In this document: positions 15,542 to 24,975 of the stretch, piece after piece
Layout: each line of letters begins with the position of its first letter
How positions within the stretch are numbered: position 1 is the first letter of the stretch
Assembly (NCBI RefSeq): GCF_900078365.1
Contig: NZ_LT598653.1
Location: forward strand, 868,001 to 932,000
Reading direction: 5' to 3'
Length of the DNA: 64,000 nt
Origin: an uncultured Sphingopyxis sp.
Lineage (GTDB): Bacteria; Pseudomonadota; Alphaproteobacteria; Sphingomonadales; Sphingomonadaceae
Notes under the pieces: model-generated
What the model saw: the letters and a program-made list of their open reading frames with translations, nothing else
Databases searched by the model: none
Told to the model about the DNA's origin: nothing
Made by a program: the position numbers and the translations under genes

Positions 15542-16339
15542 ATGACCGACGCAACTTCGCCGACCGCCCCGCCCGAAGTCTTGCCCGACGGCGCCGTTCC
15601 CGCGGCGACGCTGGTCATCATGCGTCCCTCGGACAGCGGCGGGCCCGACGAGATATTGATGGTCAAACGGTCGGCGAAGATGGCATTCGCGGCGGGCGCC
15701 GTCGTGTTCCCGGGCGGGCGGGTCGATCCCGACGATTATCGCGTCGCGCGCCTCCATGGTTTCGGGATCGACGAGGCCGACGGGGCGGCGCGCGTCGCCG
15801 CGTTGCGCGAGACGCTCGAGGAAACGGGGCTCGCGGTCGGCTGGCCGGGATTGGCGGAAAAGGAGGCGGCGGAGGTGCGGCGGGCGCTGCTCGGCGGCGC
15901 GCTGCTGTCCGACATTCTCGCCGCGCGCGGCGACCGAGTCACGCTGGAATCCTTCGTGCCTTTCGCGCGCTGGTGCCCGAATTTCAAGGAAGCCCGGACG
16001 TTCGACACGCGATTCTACGCCGTCGCTGCCCCGCCGCACGGTCATGAACTGACAGTCGAAGAGGCCGAGCACAGCCATATCTTCTGGGCGAGCGCCGAGG
16101 CGACGCTGACGATGGCGGATCGCGGCGAGGTGTCGGTGATCTTCCCGACCCGGCGCAACCTCGAACGCATCGCGCAAGCTGCTGACTTTGCGGGCTTCTC
16201 TCATCATTCCCGGCAGTTTCCGGTCGAACTGGTTACGCCGTGGATCGAGAAGCGCGACGGGCAGAGCCACCTGTGCATCCCGACGCACCTCGGCTACCCC
16301 GTCACGAGCGAAGCCTTCGACCGCGTGCGGCGCGGATAA
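15542..16339 (+). CDS. NUDIX hydrolase
   Basis: 265-residue NUDIX-superfamily protein. The Nudix box is recognisable from FPGGRVDPDD through RETLEETGL, with a longer gap between GG and the REx2EE segment than in MutT. This is typical of the larger NUDT7/NUDT19 or CoA-pyrophosphatase-like group (AALRETLEETGLAVGW). A C-terminal PTRRNLERIA segment is also typical of NUDT19-like proteins. Probable substrate is a nucleoside diphosphate derivative such as a CoA ester; not resolved. Start ATG 15542 was chosen because upstream codons lie within the neighbour's leader. Confidence 0.85.
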   Translation: MTDATSPTAPPEVLPDGAVPAATLVIMRPSDSGGPDEILMVKRSAKMAFAAGAVVFPGGRVDPDDYRVARLHGFGIDEADGAARVAALRETLEETGLAVGWPGLAEKEAAEVRRALLGGALLSDILAARGDRVTLESFVPFARWCPNFKEARTFDTRFYAVAAPPHGHELTVEEAEHSHIFWASAEATLTMADRGEVSVIFPTRRNLERIAQAADFAGFSHHSRQFPVELVTPWIEKRDGQSHLCIPTHLGYPVTSEAFDRVRRG

Positions 16340-16349
16340 GCACCATTCT

Positions 16350-16377
16350 TTGCGACAAGTTTTTCCCTATTTATTAT
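16350..16377 (+). promoter_or_regulatory. Predicted promoter of the small membrane protein gene
   Basis: TTGCGA (16350-16355), 16-bp spacer, TATTAT (16372-16377) in the most AT-rich patch of this part of the window. It leaves a leader of about 130 nt before the ATG at 16515, containing a GC-rich inverted repeat around 16459-16478. Confidence 0.45.
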
Positions 16378-16514
16378 TTACTAACATTTGGCGGGCTAGG
16401 GCAAAACGTCGTTGCAATTGCTGAAGGCCGTGCCTAAGAAGGCGCTGCAGAAGCAGACCGGGGAGGTTCCTCCGGTGTGATTCGACAAGAGTAATCCAGT
16501 GGACGGAGAATAAG

Positions 16515-16742
16515 ATGAACCTGCTTAAGAAGGCTGCGATCTCTCTCGCAGCGACCTCGATGATCGCGGCTCCGGTCGCCGCATCGGCAGCCCCCGCGGC
16601 TCGCGCGGCTTCGGCCGTTGACGGCCAGAGCGAACTCGAAGGCAGCACGAGCTGGATCATCGCTGTCCTCGCTCTCGTTGCTGTCGTTGGCGGCATCATC
16701 ATCGCGTCGGACAACGACGACGACGAACCGACCAGCCCGTAA
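16515..16742 (+). CDS. Small exported or membrane protein with acidic tail, unknown function
   Basis: 75 residues: a signal-peptide-like start (MNLLKKAAISLAATSMIAAP, AASAA cleavage region), then a short polar stretch, one strong transmembrane helix (WIIAVLALVAVVGGIIIA) and an acidic end SDNDDDEPTSP. SD GGAGAA lies just upstream, with its own promoter and a strong terminator behind it. I recall similar short sphingomonad proteins but know no function. Codon use matches a well-expressed gene. Confidence 0.72.
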   Translation: MNLLKKAAISLAATSMIAAPVAASAAPAARAASAVDGQSELEGSTSWIIAVLALVAVVGGIIIASDNDDDEPTSP

Positions 16743-16765
16743 TATCGGCTGATCGATACCGATAC

Positions 16766-16798
16766 CAAAAGGCTCCGAGCGTCGCTCGGGGCCTTTTG
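16766..16798. terminator. Strong hairpin terminator
   Basis: CAAAAGGCTCCGAGC (16766-16780), loop GTC, GCTCGGGGCCTTTTG (16784-16798): a 15-bp stem with one G-U pair, whose outer A/T pairs supply a U-run on either strand. It ends the small-protein transcript. Confidence 0.85.
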
Positions 16799-16853
16799 TG
16801 CATTTGGGGTTTCCAATCTCGATGAGCGCCGCATGAAGACGCGGCGCTGTTTA

Positions 16854-17031
16854 GGGTCAGGGCCATTAGAGCATCGAGCCCTTAAACCTGACTCACCTGC
16901 CCGTTCGTGTCGAGCGAAGTCGAGGCACCCATCGTCGTAGCGCAAGGTCGATGGGTGTCTCGACTTCGCTCGACACGAACGGATTTCAGATGGGTCAGAT
17001 TTAGGGACGCCGCCCTGATCGGTCCTGACCC
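16854..17031. repeat. Nested inverted repeat (family F: GTGTCGAGCGAAGTCGAG type)
   Basis: An inner inverted repeat has 34-bp arms, 16901-16934 and 16949-16982, with one mismatch. Around it lie imperfect outer arms (CCTGACTCACCT against AGATGGGTCAG, and GGGTCAGG at 16857 against CCTGACCC at 17024). The whole gap between the terminator and the amidase gene consists of this element; no ORF is supported. Confidence 0.85.
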
Positions 17032-17034
17032 TCG

Positions 17035-17895
17035 TCAGAGGGCGATGTTCCGCGCGGCGCGGGACCGCTCGAGCGGGATCGCCTGACGGGCGCGCTCGGC
17101 CGCCGCCAGATCGACGGGCGCGAGCGTCAATCGATAACCCCTCCCGGCCATCGCCTCCGCGCCCTCGGCATCGGCCAGAACCGCGCCCCAGGGATCGATC
17201 GCGACGCTGTGACCGTAGGTCTGCCGGCCGTCGGCATGCGCGCCGCACTGCGCCGCGGCCACGACATGGCATTGCGTCTCGATCGCGCGCGCGCGCATCA
17301 GCACGTGCCAGTGCGCCTCGCCGGTCGATACGGTGAAGGCGGCGGGGATCGCGAGGATCGTCGCGCCGCGCTCGGCGAGCGCCCGATAGAGTTCGGGAAA
17401 GCGCACGTCATAGCAGATGCTGAGCCCCATTCGTCCGAGCGGCGTCTCGACGACTTCCAGCGCGTCCCCGCCCATATAGGTCGCCGACTCCCGCCAATTC
17501 TCGCCCGACGGCAGCGTGACGTCGAACATATGGATTTTGTCGTAGCGCGCCCGGATGCTGCCGTCGGCGGCGATGACATGGCTGCGGTTGACGCGCCGCG
17601 CGCCGTCGTCGGCGAGCAGGGGCATCGATCCCGAATGCAGCCAGACGCCGTGCTTTCGCGCCATCGCCTGCAGCGCCGAAGGCCAGGGGCTGTCGGCTTC
17701 GCGGGCGATGTGCCGGCCCGATCGCGCGCGATCGCGGTCGAGCAGCAGCGACATTTCGGGAAGGAAGGCCATCGCCGCGCCGCACGCCGCGGCGTCGGCC
17801 ATCGCGCGATCGATCGTCGCGAGGTTCGCGTCGGGATCGGTGCCGCTCGTCATCTGGATCAACGCGGCGAGCGGGGCGGGAGATGAAGCGTTCAT
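17035..17895 (-). CDS. Carbon-nitrogen hydrolase (nitrilase family, Nit1/NIT2-like amidase)
   Basis: 286-residue cytoplasmic amidase with the complete nitrilase triad: E47 (FLPEMS), K120 (YDKIHMFDV) and C161 (SICYDVRFPELYR). The YDKIHMFDV and YDVRFPELYR blocks are those of the Nit1/deaminated-glutathione amidase or omega-amidase group, so repair or side-product hydrolysis of an alpha-keto amide is the best guess. Start ATG 17895 gives a normal N-terminus. Stands alone, divergent from the M16 peptidase gene. Confidence 0.9.
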   Translation of the reverse strand: MNASSPAPLAALIQMTSGTDPDANLATIDRAMADAAACGAAMAFLPEMSLLLDRDRARSGRHIAREADSPWPSALQAMARKHGVWLHSGSMPLLADDGARRVNRSHVIAADGSIRARYDKIHMFDVTLPSGENWRESATYMGGDALEVVETPLGRMGLSICYDVRFPELYRALAERGATILAIPAAFTVSTGEAHWHVLMRARAIETQCHVVAAAQCGAHADGRQTYGHSVAIDPWGAVLADAEGAEAMAGRGYRLTLAPVDLAAAERARQAIPLERSRAARNIAL

Positions 17896-17979
17896 TCTTG
17901 CTGGCTAGGCGCGCGCTGGGCCCGGAGCAAGCATGACAGTTCAGTGGTCAGCAAGGTTCGGAAGCGATAAGATGGGCCA

Positions 17980-20913
17980 ATGTCCCATTCTCCCCCGCGC
18001 CGCCCGCTTCGTTTCGCCCGCTCGCTTTTCCTGTCCGGCGCCGCCGCGCTGCTTCTGGCGCCACTTGCGGCCGGGGCGCAGGACAGCGGCGGGGGGGCGA
18101 CGGCGCAAAGCCAGGCGAAGAACGCCGACTGGCTTTACGCCGGCAGCGATATTCCGCGCGACACCGCGTGGCAGTTCGGCGTGCTCCCCAACGGCTTGCG
18201 CTATGCGGTGCGCAACAATGGCGTGCCGCCGGGGCAGGTGTCGATCCGCGTGCGCATGGACGTCGGCTCGATGTTCGAGACCGAGGAAGAGCGCGGCTAT
18301 GCGCATCTGCTCGAGCATCTGACCTTCCGGGGTTCGGAGCATATCCCCGACGGCGAGGCGAAGCGCATCTGGCAGCGTTTCGGGGTCACGTTCGGCAGCG
18401 ATTCGAACGCGCAGACGACCCCGACGCAGACGGTCTACCAGCTCGACCTGCCCAGCGTCACGCCGGCCAATCTCGACGAAGGCATGAAATTGCTGTCGGG
18501 CATGATCCGCGCCCCGCGCATCTCCGAACTTGCGGTCGCCGCCGAACGCGGCGTCGTGATGGCCGAGCTGCGCGAATCCAACGGTCCGCAAAAGCGGATC
18601 GCCGATGCGACCAACGCGCATCTTTTCGCGGGCCAATTGCTCGGCGACCGGTCGCCGATCGGCACCACGGCGTCGCTCGGCAAGGCGAGCGCGACCTCGG
18701 TCGGCGCCTTTCACGATCGCTGGTACCGCCCCGACCGGGCGGTGGTCGTCATCTCCGGCGATGGCGACCCGGCCGAGTTCGCCCGGCTGATCGCCAAATA
18801 TTACGGCGACTGGCAGGCGGACGGCCCGAACCCGCCGGCGCCCGATTTCGGCAGGCCCGATCCGAAACAGCCCGCCGCGCTCGAGATCGTCGAAGCCAGC
18901 CAGCCGCTCGCGATCACGCTCGCGATGGTGCGGCCGTGGAAGAAGCGCATCGACACGGTCGCAAACACGCGGCGGCTCTATCTCGAATATATCGCACAGG
19001 CGCTCGTCAACCGCCGCCTCGAAAACAGCGCCCGCGCCGGCGGCAGTTACCTCGTCGCGACGGTCGAGCAGCAATATGTCAGCCGCAGCGCCGACGTGAC
19101 GATGGCGTCGATCGTTCCCTTGAACGACTGGCAGGCCGCGCTTGCCGATGTCCGCGGGGTGATCGCCGACGCCGTGAAGACGCCGCCGTCGCAGGCCGAC
19201 ATCGACCGCGAGATGAACGAGATCGAGGCGTTTCTACTCAAGGAGCTCGAAAACGCCCGCAACGAACCCGGCGCGCGGCTCGCCGACGATATGGTGCGCG
19301 CGGTCGACATCGGCGAAACGGTGACGAGCCCGCAGGGGCAGGTCGACATGTTCAAGGCGATCCGCGCCTCGGCGACGCCGCAGGTGATGCTCGAGATCAG
19401 CAAGGCGATCTTCGCCGCGCCGGTCACGCGCGTCGTGCTGACGACGCCGACGTCGGCGGGCGGCGACGCCGCGGTGCTCGCCGCGCTGAAGGCGCCGGTG
19501 ACGGCGCGCGATGACCGGCTGGCGGCCGTCGACGCCGATTTCAAGGAATTGCCCGCCTTCGGTCCGCCGGGGACGATCGTTTCGACGAACCCGATTCTCG
19601 GCCTGCGCGCCGAACGGATCGAATTTTCCAACGGCGTGACCGCGCTGGTTTCGAACAACAAGGTCGAACCGGGCAAGGTCCGCGTCAATGTGCGCTTCGG
19701 CACCGGCAACCGCAGCGTCGCTGCCGACGCGCCCAATCTGTTGTGGACCGGCGATTATGCGCTGGTCGCGAGCGGGATCGGCCCCTGGGGGCAGAACGAG
19801 ATCGACAAGCTGACCAACGGCCGCCAGATTCAGATGAATTTCGCGATCGACGACGATGCGTTCGAACTGTCGGCCGAAAGCCGGCCCGCCGACCTTGCCG
19901 ACCAGATGCGGCTGATTGCGGGCAAGCTGGCCGTTCCGCGCTGGGACCCGGCGCCGGTCGAGCGGCTGCGCATCGGCTATCTCACCGGCTATGATCTCAA
20001 CGACGCCACGCCGAATGCGGTGCTCGACCGCAATCTGCGCGGATGGCTGACCGGCAACGACGCGCGCTGGGCGGCGCCCGACAAGGCGCAGATCGAGGCG
20101 CTGACGCCCGCCGCCTTCCGCGCCTTCTGGGAACCGCGCCTCGCGAGCGGGCCGATCGAGGTGCAGATTTTCGGCGACCTCGAGACGGTCGATTACAGGA
20201 AGATCCTCGCCGAAACGCTCGGCGCGCTGCCGCCGCGCAAGATTCTCGCGCCGCCGGGCGGCCAGCGCGTGGCGTTCGCGAAGCATGTGGTCGAGCCCGA
20301 AATCGCCTACCACCGCGGCGAGCAGGGGCAGGCCGCGGCGATGACGGCATGGCCCACCGGCGGCGGCCTCGCCAGCCCGCGCGATGCGCGCGGGCTCGAG
20401 ATTCTCGCGGCGATCTTCAACGACCGGCTGTTCGACCGGCTGCGCGCCGAACAGGGCGCAAGCTATGGCCCCGTCGTCGACAGCCATTGGCCGACCGGCT
20501 TCGACAGCGGCGGCTATCTGCTCGTCGGCAGCCTGCTCGCGCCGAAGGATCTCGATCGCTTCTATGCCATCGCGAAGGAGATCGCCGCCGACCTGGTGAC
20601 GAAACCGGTCAGTGCCGATGAACTCGCGCGCAACGCCGGGCCGATCCGCGAACAGGTCGCGCGCGCCTCGACGGGCAATGTCTATTGGATGTTCCTGCTC
20701 GAAGGCGCGACGCGCGACCCACGCGTCGCTGCCGCCGCGCTGTCGATCCAGGACGATATTGCGGCGGTCACCGCCGCCGACGTCCAGCGGCTCGCGCGCC
20801 AATATCTGGCGCCCGAACGGCAATGGTCGCTCGCGATCCTGCCCAAGGGGATGACGCTTGCGGAGGCGTCTGCCCTCGATGCCGGGTCCTCTGCGGCGGT
20901 CGGCGGACGTTAG
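17980..20913 (+). CDS. M16 family zinc metallopeptidase, exported
   Basis: 977-residue insulinase/pitrilysin-type protein with a signal peptide (FLSGAAALLLAPLAAGAQD). The inverted zinc motif HxxEH is H109-L-L-E112-H113, with the third ligand expected in the RGVVMAELRE block (about residue 190). A second, inactive M16 half follows (about 540-960), so both halves of the usual clamshell are on one chain. Predicted periplasmic or outer-membrane-associated degradation of small peptides. The last 4 bp overlap the end of the convergent antiporter gene. Confidence 0.92.
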   Translation: MSHSPPRRPLRFARSLFLSGAAALLLAPLAAGAQDSGGGATAQSQAKNADWLYAGSDIPRDTAWQFGVLPNGLRYAVRNNGVPPGQVSIRVRMDVGSMFETEEERGYAHLLEHLTFRGSEHIPDGEAKRIWQRFGVTFGSDSNAQTTPTQTVYQLDLPSVTPANLDEGMKLLSGMIRAPRISELAVAAERGVVMAELRESNGPQKRIADATNAHLFAGQLLGDRSPIGTTASLGKASATSVGAFHDRWYRPDRAVVVISGDGDPAEFARLIAKYYGDWQADGPNPPAPDFGRPDPKQPAALEIVEASQPLAITLAMVRPWKKRIDTVANTRRLYLEYIAQALVNRRLENSARAGGSYLVATVEQQYVSRSADVTMASIVPLNDWQAALADVRGVIADAVKTPPSQADIDREMNEIEAFLLKELENARNEPGARLADDMVRAVDIGETVTSPQGQVDMFKAIRASATPQVMLEISKAIFAAPVTRVVLTTPTSAGGDAAVLAALKAPVTARDDRLAAVDADFKELPAFGPPGTIVSTNPILGLRAERIEFSNGVTALVSNNKVEPGKVRVNVRFGTGNRSVAADAPNLLWTGDYALVASGIGPWGQNEIDKLTNGRQIQMNFAIDDDAFELSAESRPADLADQMRLIAGKLAVPRWDPAPVERLRIGYLTGYDLNDATPNAVLDRNLRGWLTGNDARWAAPDKAQIEALTPAAFRAFWEPRLASGPIEVQIFGDLETVDYRKILAETLGALPPRKILAPPGGQRVAFAKHVVEPEIAYHRGEQGQAAAMTAWPTGGGLASPRDARGLEILAAIFNDRLFDRLRAEQGASYGPVVDSHWPTGFDSGGYLLVGSLLAPKDLDRFYAIAKEIAADLVTKPVSADELARNAGPIREQVARASTGNVYWMFLLEGATRDPRVAAAALSIQDDIAAVTAADVQRLARQYLAPERQWSLAILPKGMTLAEASALDAGSSAAVGGR

Positions 20914-22694
20914 GCGGCTTCACCGTCGGGCGCGTGACGGCGCGTCCGCCGGATACGCGGTTCGTGGTCGAGCTGGCCCTTCGTCATGATGTCGTGCCGC
21001 ATCTTCGCGCGCACGTCGTGGATCGAGGCGATCACCGGTCCCATCGGGGTGCCGAGCCCGACGAGCACCGCCTCGGCGAGCTGGAGCGAGCTTTCGAGCG
21101 TTTCGGGCACCGCGTCGGTCGCCCCCGCCTGATAGAGAGCGGCGGCATGATCCGCGCCCCGCGCGCGCGAAATGATCGGCAGGTCGGGATATTTGCCGCG
21201 AAGCCGCCGCGTCATGCGCAATTGCTGGACCGGATCGTCCATCGTCAGCACGACGGCGTCGGCATTCTCGATCCCCAGCTTGCTGAGGCTGCCCGGCCGG
21301 CCGACGTCGGTGTAGCGGACAAGGAAGCCGTCGCGCCGCGCCGCCGCCACCGTGTCGATGTCGGCGTCGACCGCGATATAGGGCCGGTCGTGCTCGCGCA
21401 GCAGTTCGGCGACGATGCGCCCGACGCGGCCGAAGCCGACGACGACGGTGCGCCGCGGCGGCGAGTCTTCCGCCTCAACCTCGGTATTGCCCATCTCGAT
21501 TCGCCGCGCGATGTCGTGGCCGATGCGCGCGAGCAAGGGCGTGATCGTCAGCCCGATCGCGGTGACGAGCTGCCAGAATTCGGCCGTGGTGCGGCTGATG
21601 AGCTGCGCCTGCAGCGCGGTCGCGAGCACGATCAGGGTCGTTTCGGACGGGCTCGCCATCAGCAGGCCGACCTCCGCCGCAGTCCCGCGCCGGACGACGC
21701 CCGAGAAACGCAGCAGCGCGGCGGTGACGATCGCCTTGACGAGCACCACGCCGACGACCGCCGCGATCAGCTGCGGCCACATCGCGGCGATCGTCCTGAG
21801 GTTCAGCCCCATGCCGACGCTGATCAGGAAGACGCCGAGCGCCAATCCCTTGAACGGCGCGGTGATCGCCTCGACCTCATTATGATATTCGGTCTCGGCG
21901 ATCATCAATCCCGCGAGCAGTGCGCCGACGATCGGCGACAGCCCGACCGCGGCGGTCGCGAGCGCGGCGACGATGACCACGAGCAGGCTCGCGGCGAGGA
22001 ACAGCTCGGGATCCTTGGCGCGCGCCGCCTGCGCGAAAATTTTGGGCAGCAGGAACCAGCCGCCGATCGCGAGCGCGGCGACGACCAGCGCGCCCTGCCA
22101 CAGCGTGGTCAGCAGCAGCTCGGCGCTGTCGCCCGAGGCGGCGGGGGAGAGGGCGGCGAGGATGAAGATGATCGGGACGAGCGCCAGATCCTCGAACAAC
22201 AGCATCGAAAAGGCCGCTTTGCCGACCGCCGTCTTGGTGCCGGCGATGGGCAGGACCAGCGCGGTCGAGGACAGTGCGAGCGCAATGCCGAGGCCGTAGG
22301 CGGACGCGAGCGGCTGATCGCGCAGCAACAGGATCGCTGATCCCAGAATCGCGCCGCACAGAAGCAACTCGGCGGCCCCGATTCCAAAGACCAGCTTGCG
22401 CAGTTGCCAGAGGCGGCGGAAGGATAGCTCGAGCCCGATCGAAAAGAGCAGCAGCACGATGCCGAGCTCGGCGAACAGCGCGATTTCCTCGGCCGAACCG
22501 ATCGTGACATGGCGCAGCCACGGATAGTCGCCGGTCAGCGATCCCAGTCCCGACGGCCCGACAAGCAGGCCGACGAGGATGAAGCCGATGACCGGCGAGA
22601 TCCGGAAACGCGCGAAGGCGGGGATGATGACGCCCGCGGCGCCTAGCACCACCAGCGCGTCACCGATGAGCGAGGTTTCTGTCTCCGATACCAT
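20910..22694 (-). CDS. Kef-type K+/H+ antiporter (CPA2) with TrkA-N domain
   Basis: 594 residues: about 12 transmembrane helices (residues 10-390) with CPA2 signatures (VIGFILVGLLVGPSGLG; FSIGLELSFRRLW), then a soluble Rossmann TrkA-N domain (RRTVVVGFGRVGRIVAELL, about 415-540) that would bind NAD(H) or a nucleotide. A short charged tail follows. Exchanges K+ (or Na+) for H+ across the inner membrane, often in electrophile or pH stress. No KefF/KefG-type ancillary gene is adjacent. Start ATG 22694 opens straight into the first helix. Confidence 0.9.
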   Translation of the reverse strand: MVSETETSLIGDALVVLGAAGVIIPAFARFRISPVIGFILVGLLVGPSGLGSLTGDYPWLRHVTIGSAEEIALFAELGIVLLLFSIGLELSFRRLWQLRKLVFGIGAAELLLCGAILGSAILLLRDQPLASAYGLGIALALSSTALVLPIAGTKTAVGKAAFSMLLFEDLALVPIIFILAALSPAASGDSAELLLTTLWQGALVVAALAIGGWFLLPKIFAQAARAKDPELFLAASLLVVIVAALATAAVGLSPIVGALLAGLMIAETEYHNEVEAITAPFKGLALGVFLISVGMGLNLRTIAAMWPQLIAAVVGVVLVKAIVTAALLRFSGVVRRGTAAEVGLLMASPSETTLIVLATALQAQLISRTTAEFWQLVTAIGLTITPLLARIGHDIARRIEMGNTEVEAEDSPPRRTVVVGFGRVGRIVAELLREHDRPYIAVDADIDTVAAARRDGFLVRYTDVGRPGSLSKLGIENADAVVLTMDDPVQQLRMTRRLRGKYPDLPIISRARGADHAAALYQAGATDAVPETLESSLQLAEAVLVGLGTPMGPVIASIHDVRAKMRHDIMTKGQLDHEPRIRRTRRHAPDGEAA

Positions 22695-22758
22695 AAGGGC
22701 CGACCTTATGCAGGCCGGCCCCGATTGGCTAGATGGCTAACCCAACCTTTTTGGTTGT

Positions 22759-23973
22759 TTATGCGCCCATCTTCTTGTCGAGGTTCTCGACGATCGCCTC
22801 GAAGAAGCCTTCGGTCGTCAGCCAATTCTGGTCGGGACCGATCAGCAGCGCGAGATCCTTGGTCATCTTGCCGCTCTCGACCGTCGCGACGCAGACCTTT
22901 TCGAGGTCGTCGGCGAACTTCACCAGCTCGGCGTTTCCGTCGAGCTTGCCGCGGTGCTTGAGGCCGCCGGTCCAGGCAAAGATCGACGCGATCGGGTTGG
23001 TCGAGGTCGCCTTGCCCTGCTGGTGCATGCGGTAATGGCGCGTGACGGTGCCGTGCGCGGCTTCGGATTCGACGGTCTGGCCGTCGGGGGTCATCAGCAC
23101 GCTGGTCATCAGCCCGAGCGAGCCGAAGCCCTGCGCGACGGTGTCCGACTGGACGTCGCCGTCATAATTCTTGCAGGCCCAGACGAACTTGCCCGACCAT
23201 TTGAGCGCCGAGGCGACCATGTCGTCGATCAGGCGGTGTTCGTAGACGATGCCGAGCGCGTCGAACTTCGCCTTGAATTCGGCCTGGAACACTTCCTCGA
23301 ACAGGTCCTTGAAGCGGCCGTCATAGGCCTTGAGGATCGTGTTCTTGGTCGACAGATACACCGGCCATTCGCGGGCGAGACCATAGTTCAGGCTGGCGCG
23401 CGCGAAGTCGCGGATCGAATCGTCGAGATTGTACATGCCCATCGCGACGCCCGACGAGGGGAACTGGAACACTTCCTCGTCGATCAGCGTGCCGTCTTCG
23501 CCTTCGAAAACCAGGCGCAGCTTGCCGGGGCCGGGGACGCGGAAGTCGGTCGCCTTATACTGGTCGCCGAACGCGTGACGCCCGACGACGATCGGGTCGG
23601 TCCAGCCGGGGACGAGGCGCGGGACATTCTTCATCACGATCGGTTCGCGGAAGACGACGCCGCCCAGGATGTTGCGGATCGTGCCGTTCGGCGACTTCCA
23701 CATCTTCTTGAGGCCGAATTCCTCGACGCGCGCTTCGTCGGGGGTGATCGTCGCGCACTTCACGCCGACGCCATATTTTTTGATCGCATTCGCGGCATCG
23801 ACGGTGATCTTGTCGTCGGTGCGGTCGCGTTCCTCGATGCCGAGGTCGTAATAATGGAGATCGACGTCGAGATAGGGGAGGATCAGCCGCTCGCGGATCC
23901 ACTGCCAGATGATCCGGGTCATTTCGTCGCCGTCGAGTTCGACGACCGGGTTGGCTACCTTGATCTTGCCCAT
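22759..23973 (-). CDS. icd: NADP-dependent isocitrate dehydrogenase
   Basis: 404-residue TCA-cycle enzyme (isocitrate to 2-oxoglutarate) of the homodimeric eukaryote-like type, recognised from KIKVANPVVELDGDEMTRIIW at the N-terminus (split here by one residue from the start Met), TPDEARVEEF, NGTIRNILGG and EAAHGTVTRHYR. ATG 23973 is preferred over upstream in-frame codons because it begins the conserved sequence and has AAAAAGG 8-10 nt before it. Single gene with its own promoter; no terminator recognised in the 60 bp before the convergent-side neighbour. Confidence 0.97.
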   Translation of the reverse strand: MGKIKVANPVVELDGDEMTRIIWQWIRERLILPYLDVDLHYYDLGIEERDRTDDKITVDAANAIKKYGVGVKCATITPDEARVEEFGLKKMWKSPNGTIRNILGGVVFREPIVMKNVPRLVPGWTDPIVVGRHAFGDQYKATDFRVPGPGKLRLVFEGEDGTLIDEEVFQFPSSGVAMGMYNLDDSIRDFARASLNYGLAREWPVYLSTKNTILKAYDGRFKDLFEEVFQAEFKAKFDALGIVYEHRLIDDMVASALKWSGKFVWACKNYDGDVQSDTVAQGFGSLGLMTSVLMTPDGQTVESEAAHGTVTRHYRMHQQGKATSTNPIASIFAWTGGLKHRGKLDGNAELVKFADDLEKVCVATVESGKMTKDLALLIGPDQNWLTTEGFFEAIVENLDKKMGA

Positions 23974-24013
23974 GCTTTCAGCCTTTTTCCTTGGGGAGTC
24001 GGAGTTGCAGCGG

Positions 24014-24042
24014 GCCTTAGGCAAAGCGGCGCGATTGATCAA
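24014..24042 (-). promoter_or_regulatory. Predicted icd promoter
   Basis: Reverse strand TTGATC (24042-24037), 17-bp spacer, TAAGGC (24019-24014), about 40 bp before the start codon. Moderate match. Confidence 0.4.
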
Positions 24043-24081
24043 CCGCCGTGGTCGGGGGATCATTGCGCCAAAATGCTGTGT

Positions 24082-24162
24082 GCTCCCGCGGAGGCGGGAG
24101 CCCATCTCCGGTCGGCGCAATTTTGAGCCGGCAGGAGTATGGATCCCCGCCTTCGCGGGGAT
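24082..24162. repeat. Two hairpins of the GCGAAGGCGGG repeat family
   Basis: GCTCCCGC/GCGGGAGC (24082-24101) and ATCCCCGC/GCGGGGAT (24143-24162) are separate 8-bp hairpins carrying the CCCGCNNAGGCGGG-type core found at 39708 and 61978. It lies between the divergent icd and psd genes. Confidence 0.75.
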
Positions 24163-24236
24163 ACGCTGATTTTGTTTGAAGATGGTCGGGCTCTAATTGA
24201 TTGTCACTGCCGGGCGCGCACCTTAGAAGAATGGTC

Positions 24237-24974
24237 ATGTCCACCATCATCTCATCGAACCGGCCCGGCGGCGGCATCAAATGGCAATGGCCCTCGGTTC
24301 ACCCCGAAGGCCGCAAATTCCTGCTGATCGCGGGCATCATAACGCTCTGCCTGTGGCTGCTGCCGATCTGGAATCTGTTCGGCTGGCTGATGCTCGGCGT
24401 GACAATCTGGGTCGGGGCTTTCTTCCGCGACCCGGTGCGCATTACGCCCGCAAGCCACGACCTGATCGTCGCGCCCGCCGACGGGCTGATCACCCAGATC
24501 GCCGAAGTCCCGCCGCCGCCCGAAATCGCGGGACCCGACGGGCTGGGCGCCGCGCCGATGCTGCGCGTGTCGATTTTCATGAGCGTCTTCGACGTCCATA
24601 TCAACCGCACCCCGGTCGCGGGCATCTTGCGCAAGCTCGTCTATATTCCGGGCAAATTCGTCAACGCCGACCTCGACAAGGCGAGCGAGGAGAATGAGCG
24701 CCAGCATTTCGTCGTCGAGCGCGCCGATGGCGTGCGCGTCGGCTTCACCCAGATCGCGGGTCTCGTCGCGCGGCGCATAATGCCCTTCGTGACGATGGGC
24801 AACGAACTGGCGACGGGCCAGCGCGTCGGCCTCATCCGCTTCGGCAGCCGCGTCGATGTCTATCTGCCCGCGGGCACCGCGCCGCAGGTGCTGCTCGGCC
24901 AGCGCACGCTGGCGGGCGAGACGGTGATCGCGCGGATCGGCGCGGCCGAGACGATCGAAGGCATCGGGCAATAA
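24237..24974 (+). CDS. psd: Phosphatidylserine decarboxylase
   Basis: 245-residue small-type proenzyme that makes phosphatidylethanolamine at the inner membrane. An N-terminal hydrophobic pair (LLIAGIITLCLWLLP, LFGWLMLGVTIWVGAFFRDP) anchors it. VAPADGLITQI and SVFDVHINRTPVAG are family blocks, and self-cleavage to the pyruvoyl group is expected at G203-S204 in RFGSRVDVYLP. ATG 24237 is chosen because AGAAGA lies 6 nt upstream (ATG 24231 also in frame). Next to pssA, giving the complete PS to PE step. Confidence 0.95.
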   Translation: MSTIISSNRPGGGIKWQWPSVHPEGRKFLLIAGIITLCLWLLPIWNLFGWLMLGVTIWVGAFFRDPVRITPASHDLIVAPADGLITQIAEVPPPPEIAGPDGLGAAPMLRVSIFMSVFDVHINRTPVAGILRKLVYIPGKFVNADLDKASEENERQHFVVERADGVRVGFTQIAGLVARRIMPFVTMGNELATGQRVGLIRFGSRVDVYLPAGTAPQVLLGQRTLAGETVIARIGAAETIEGIGQ

Positions 24975-24975
24975 G

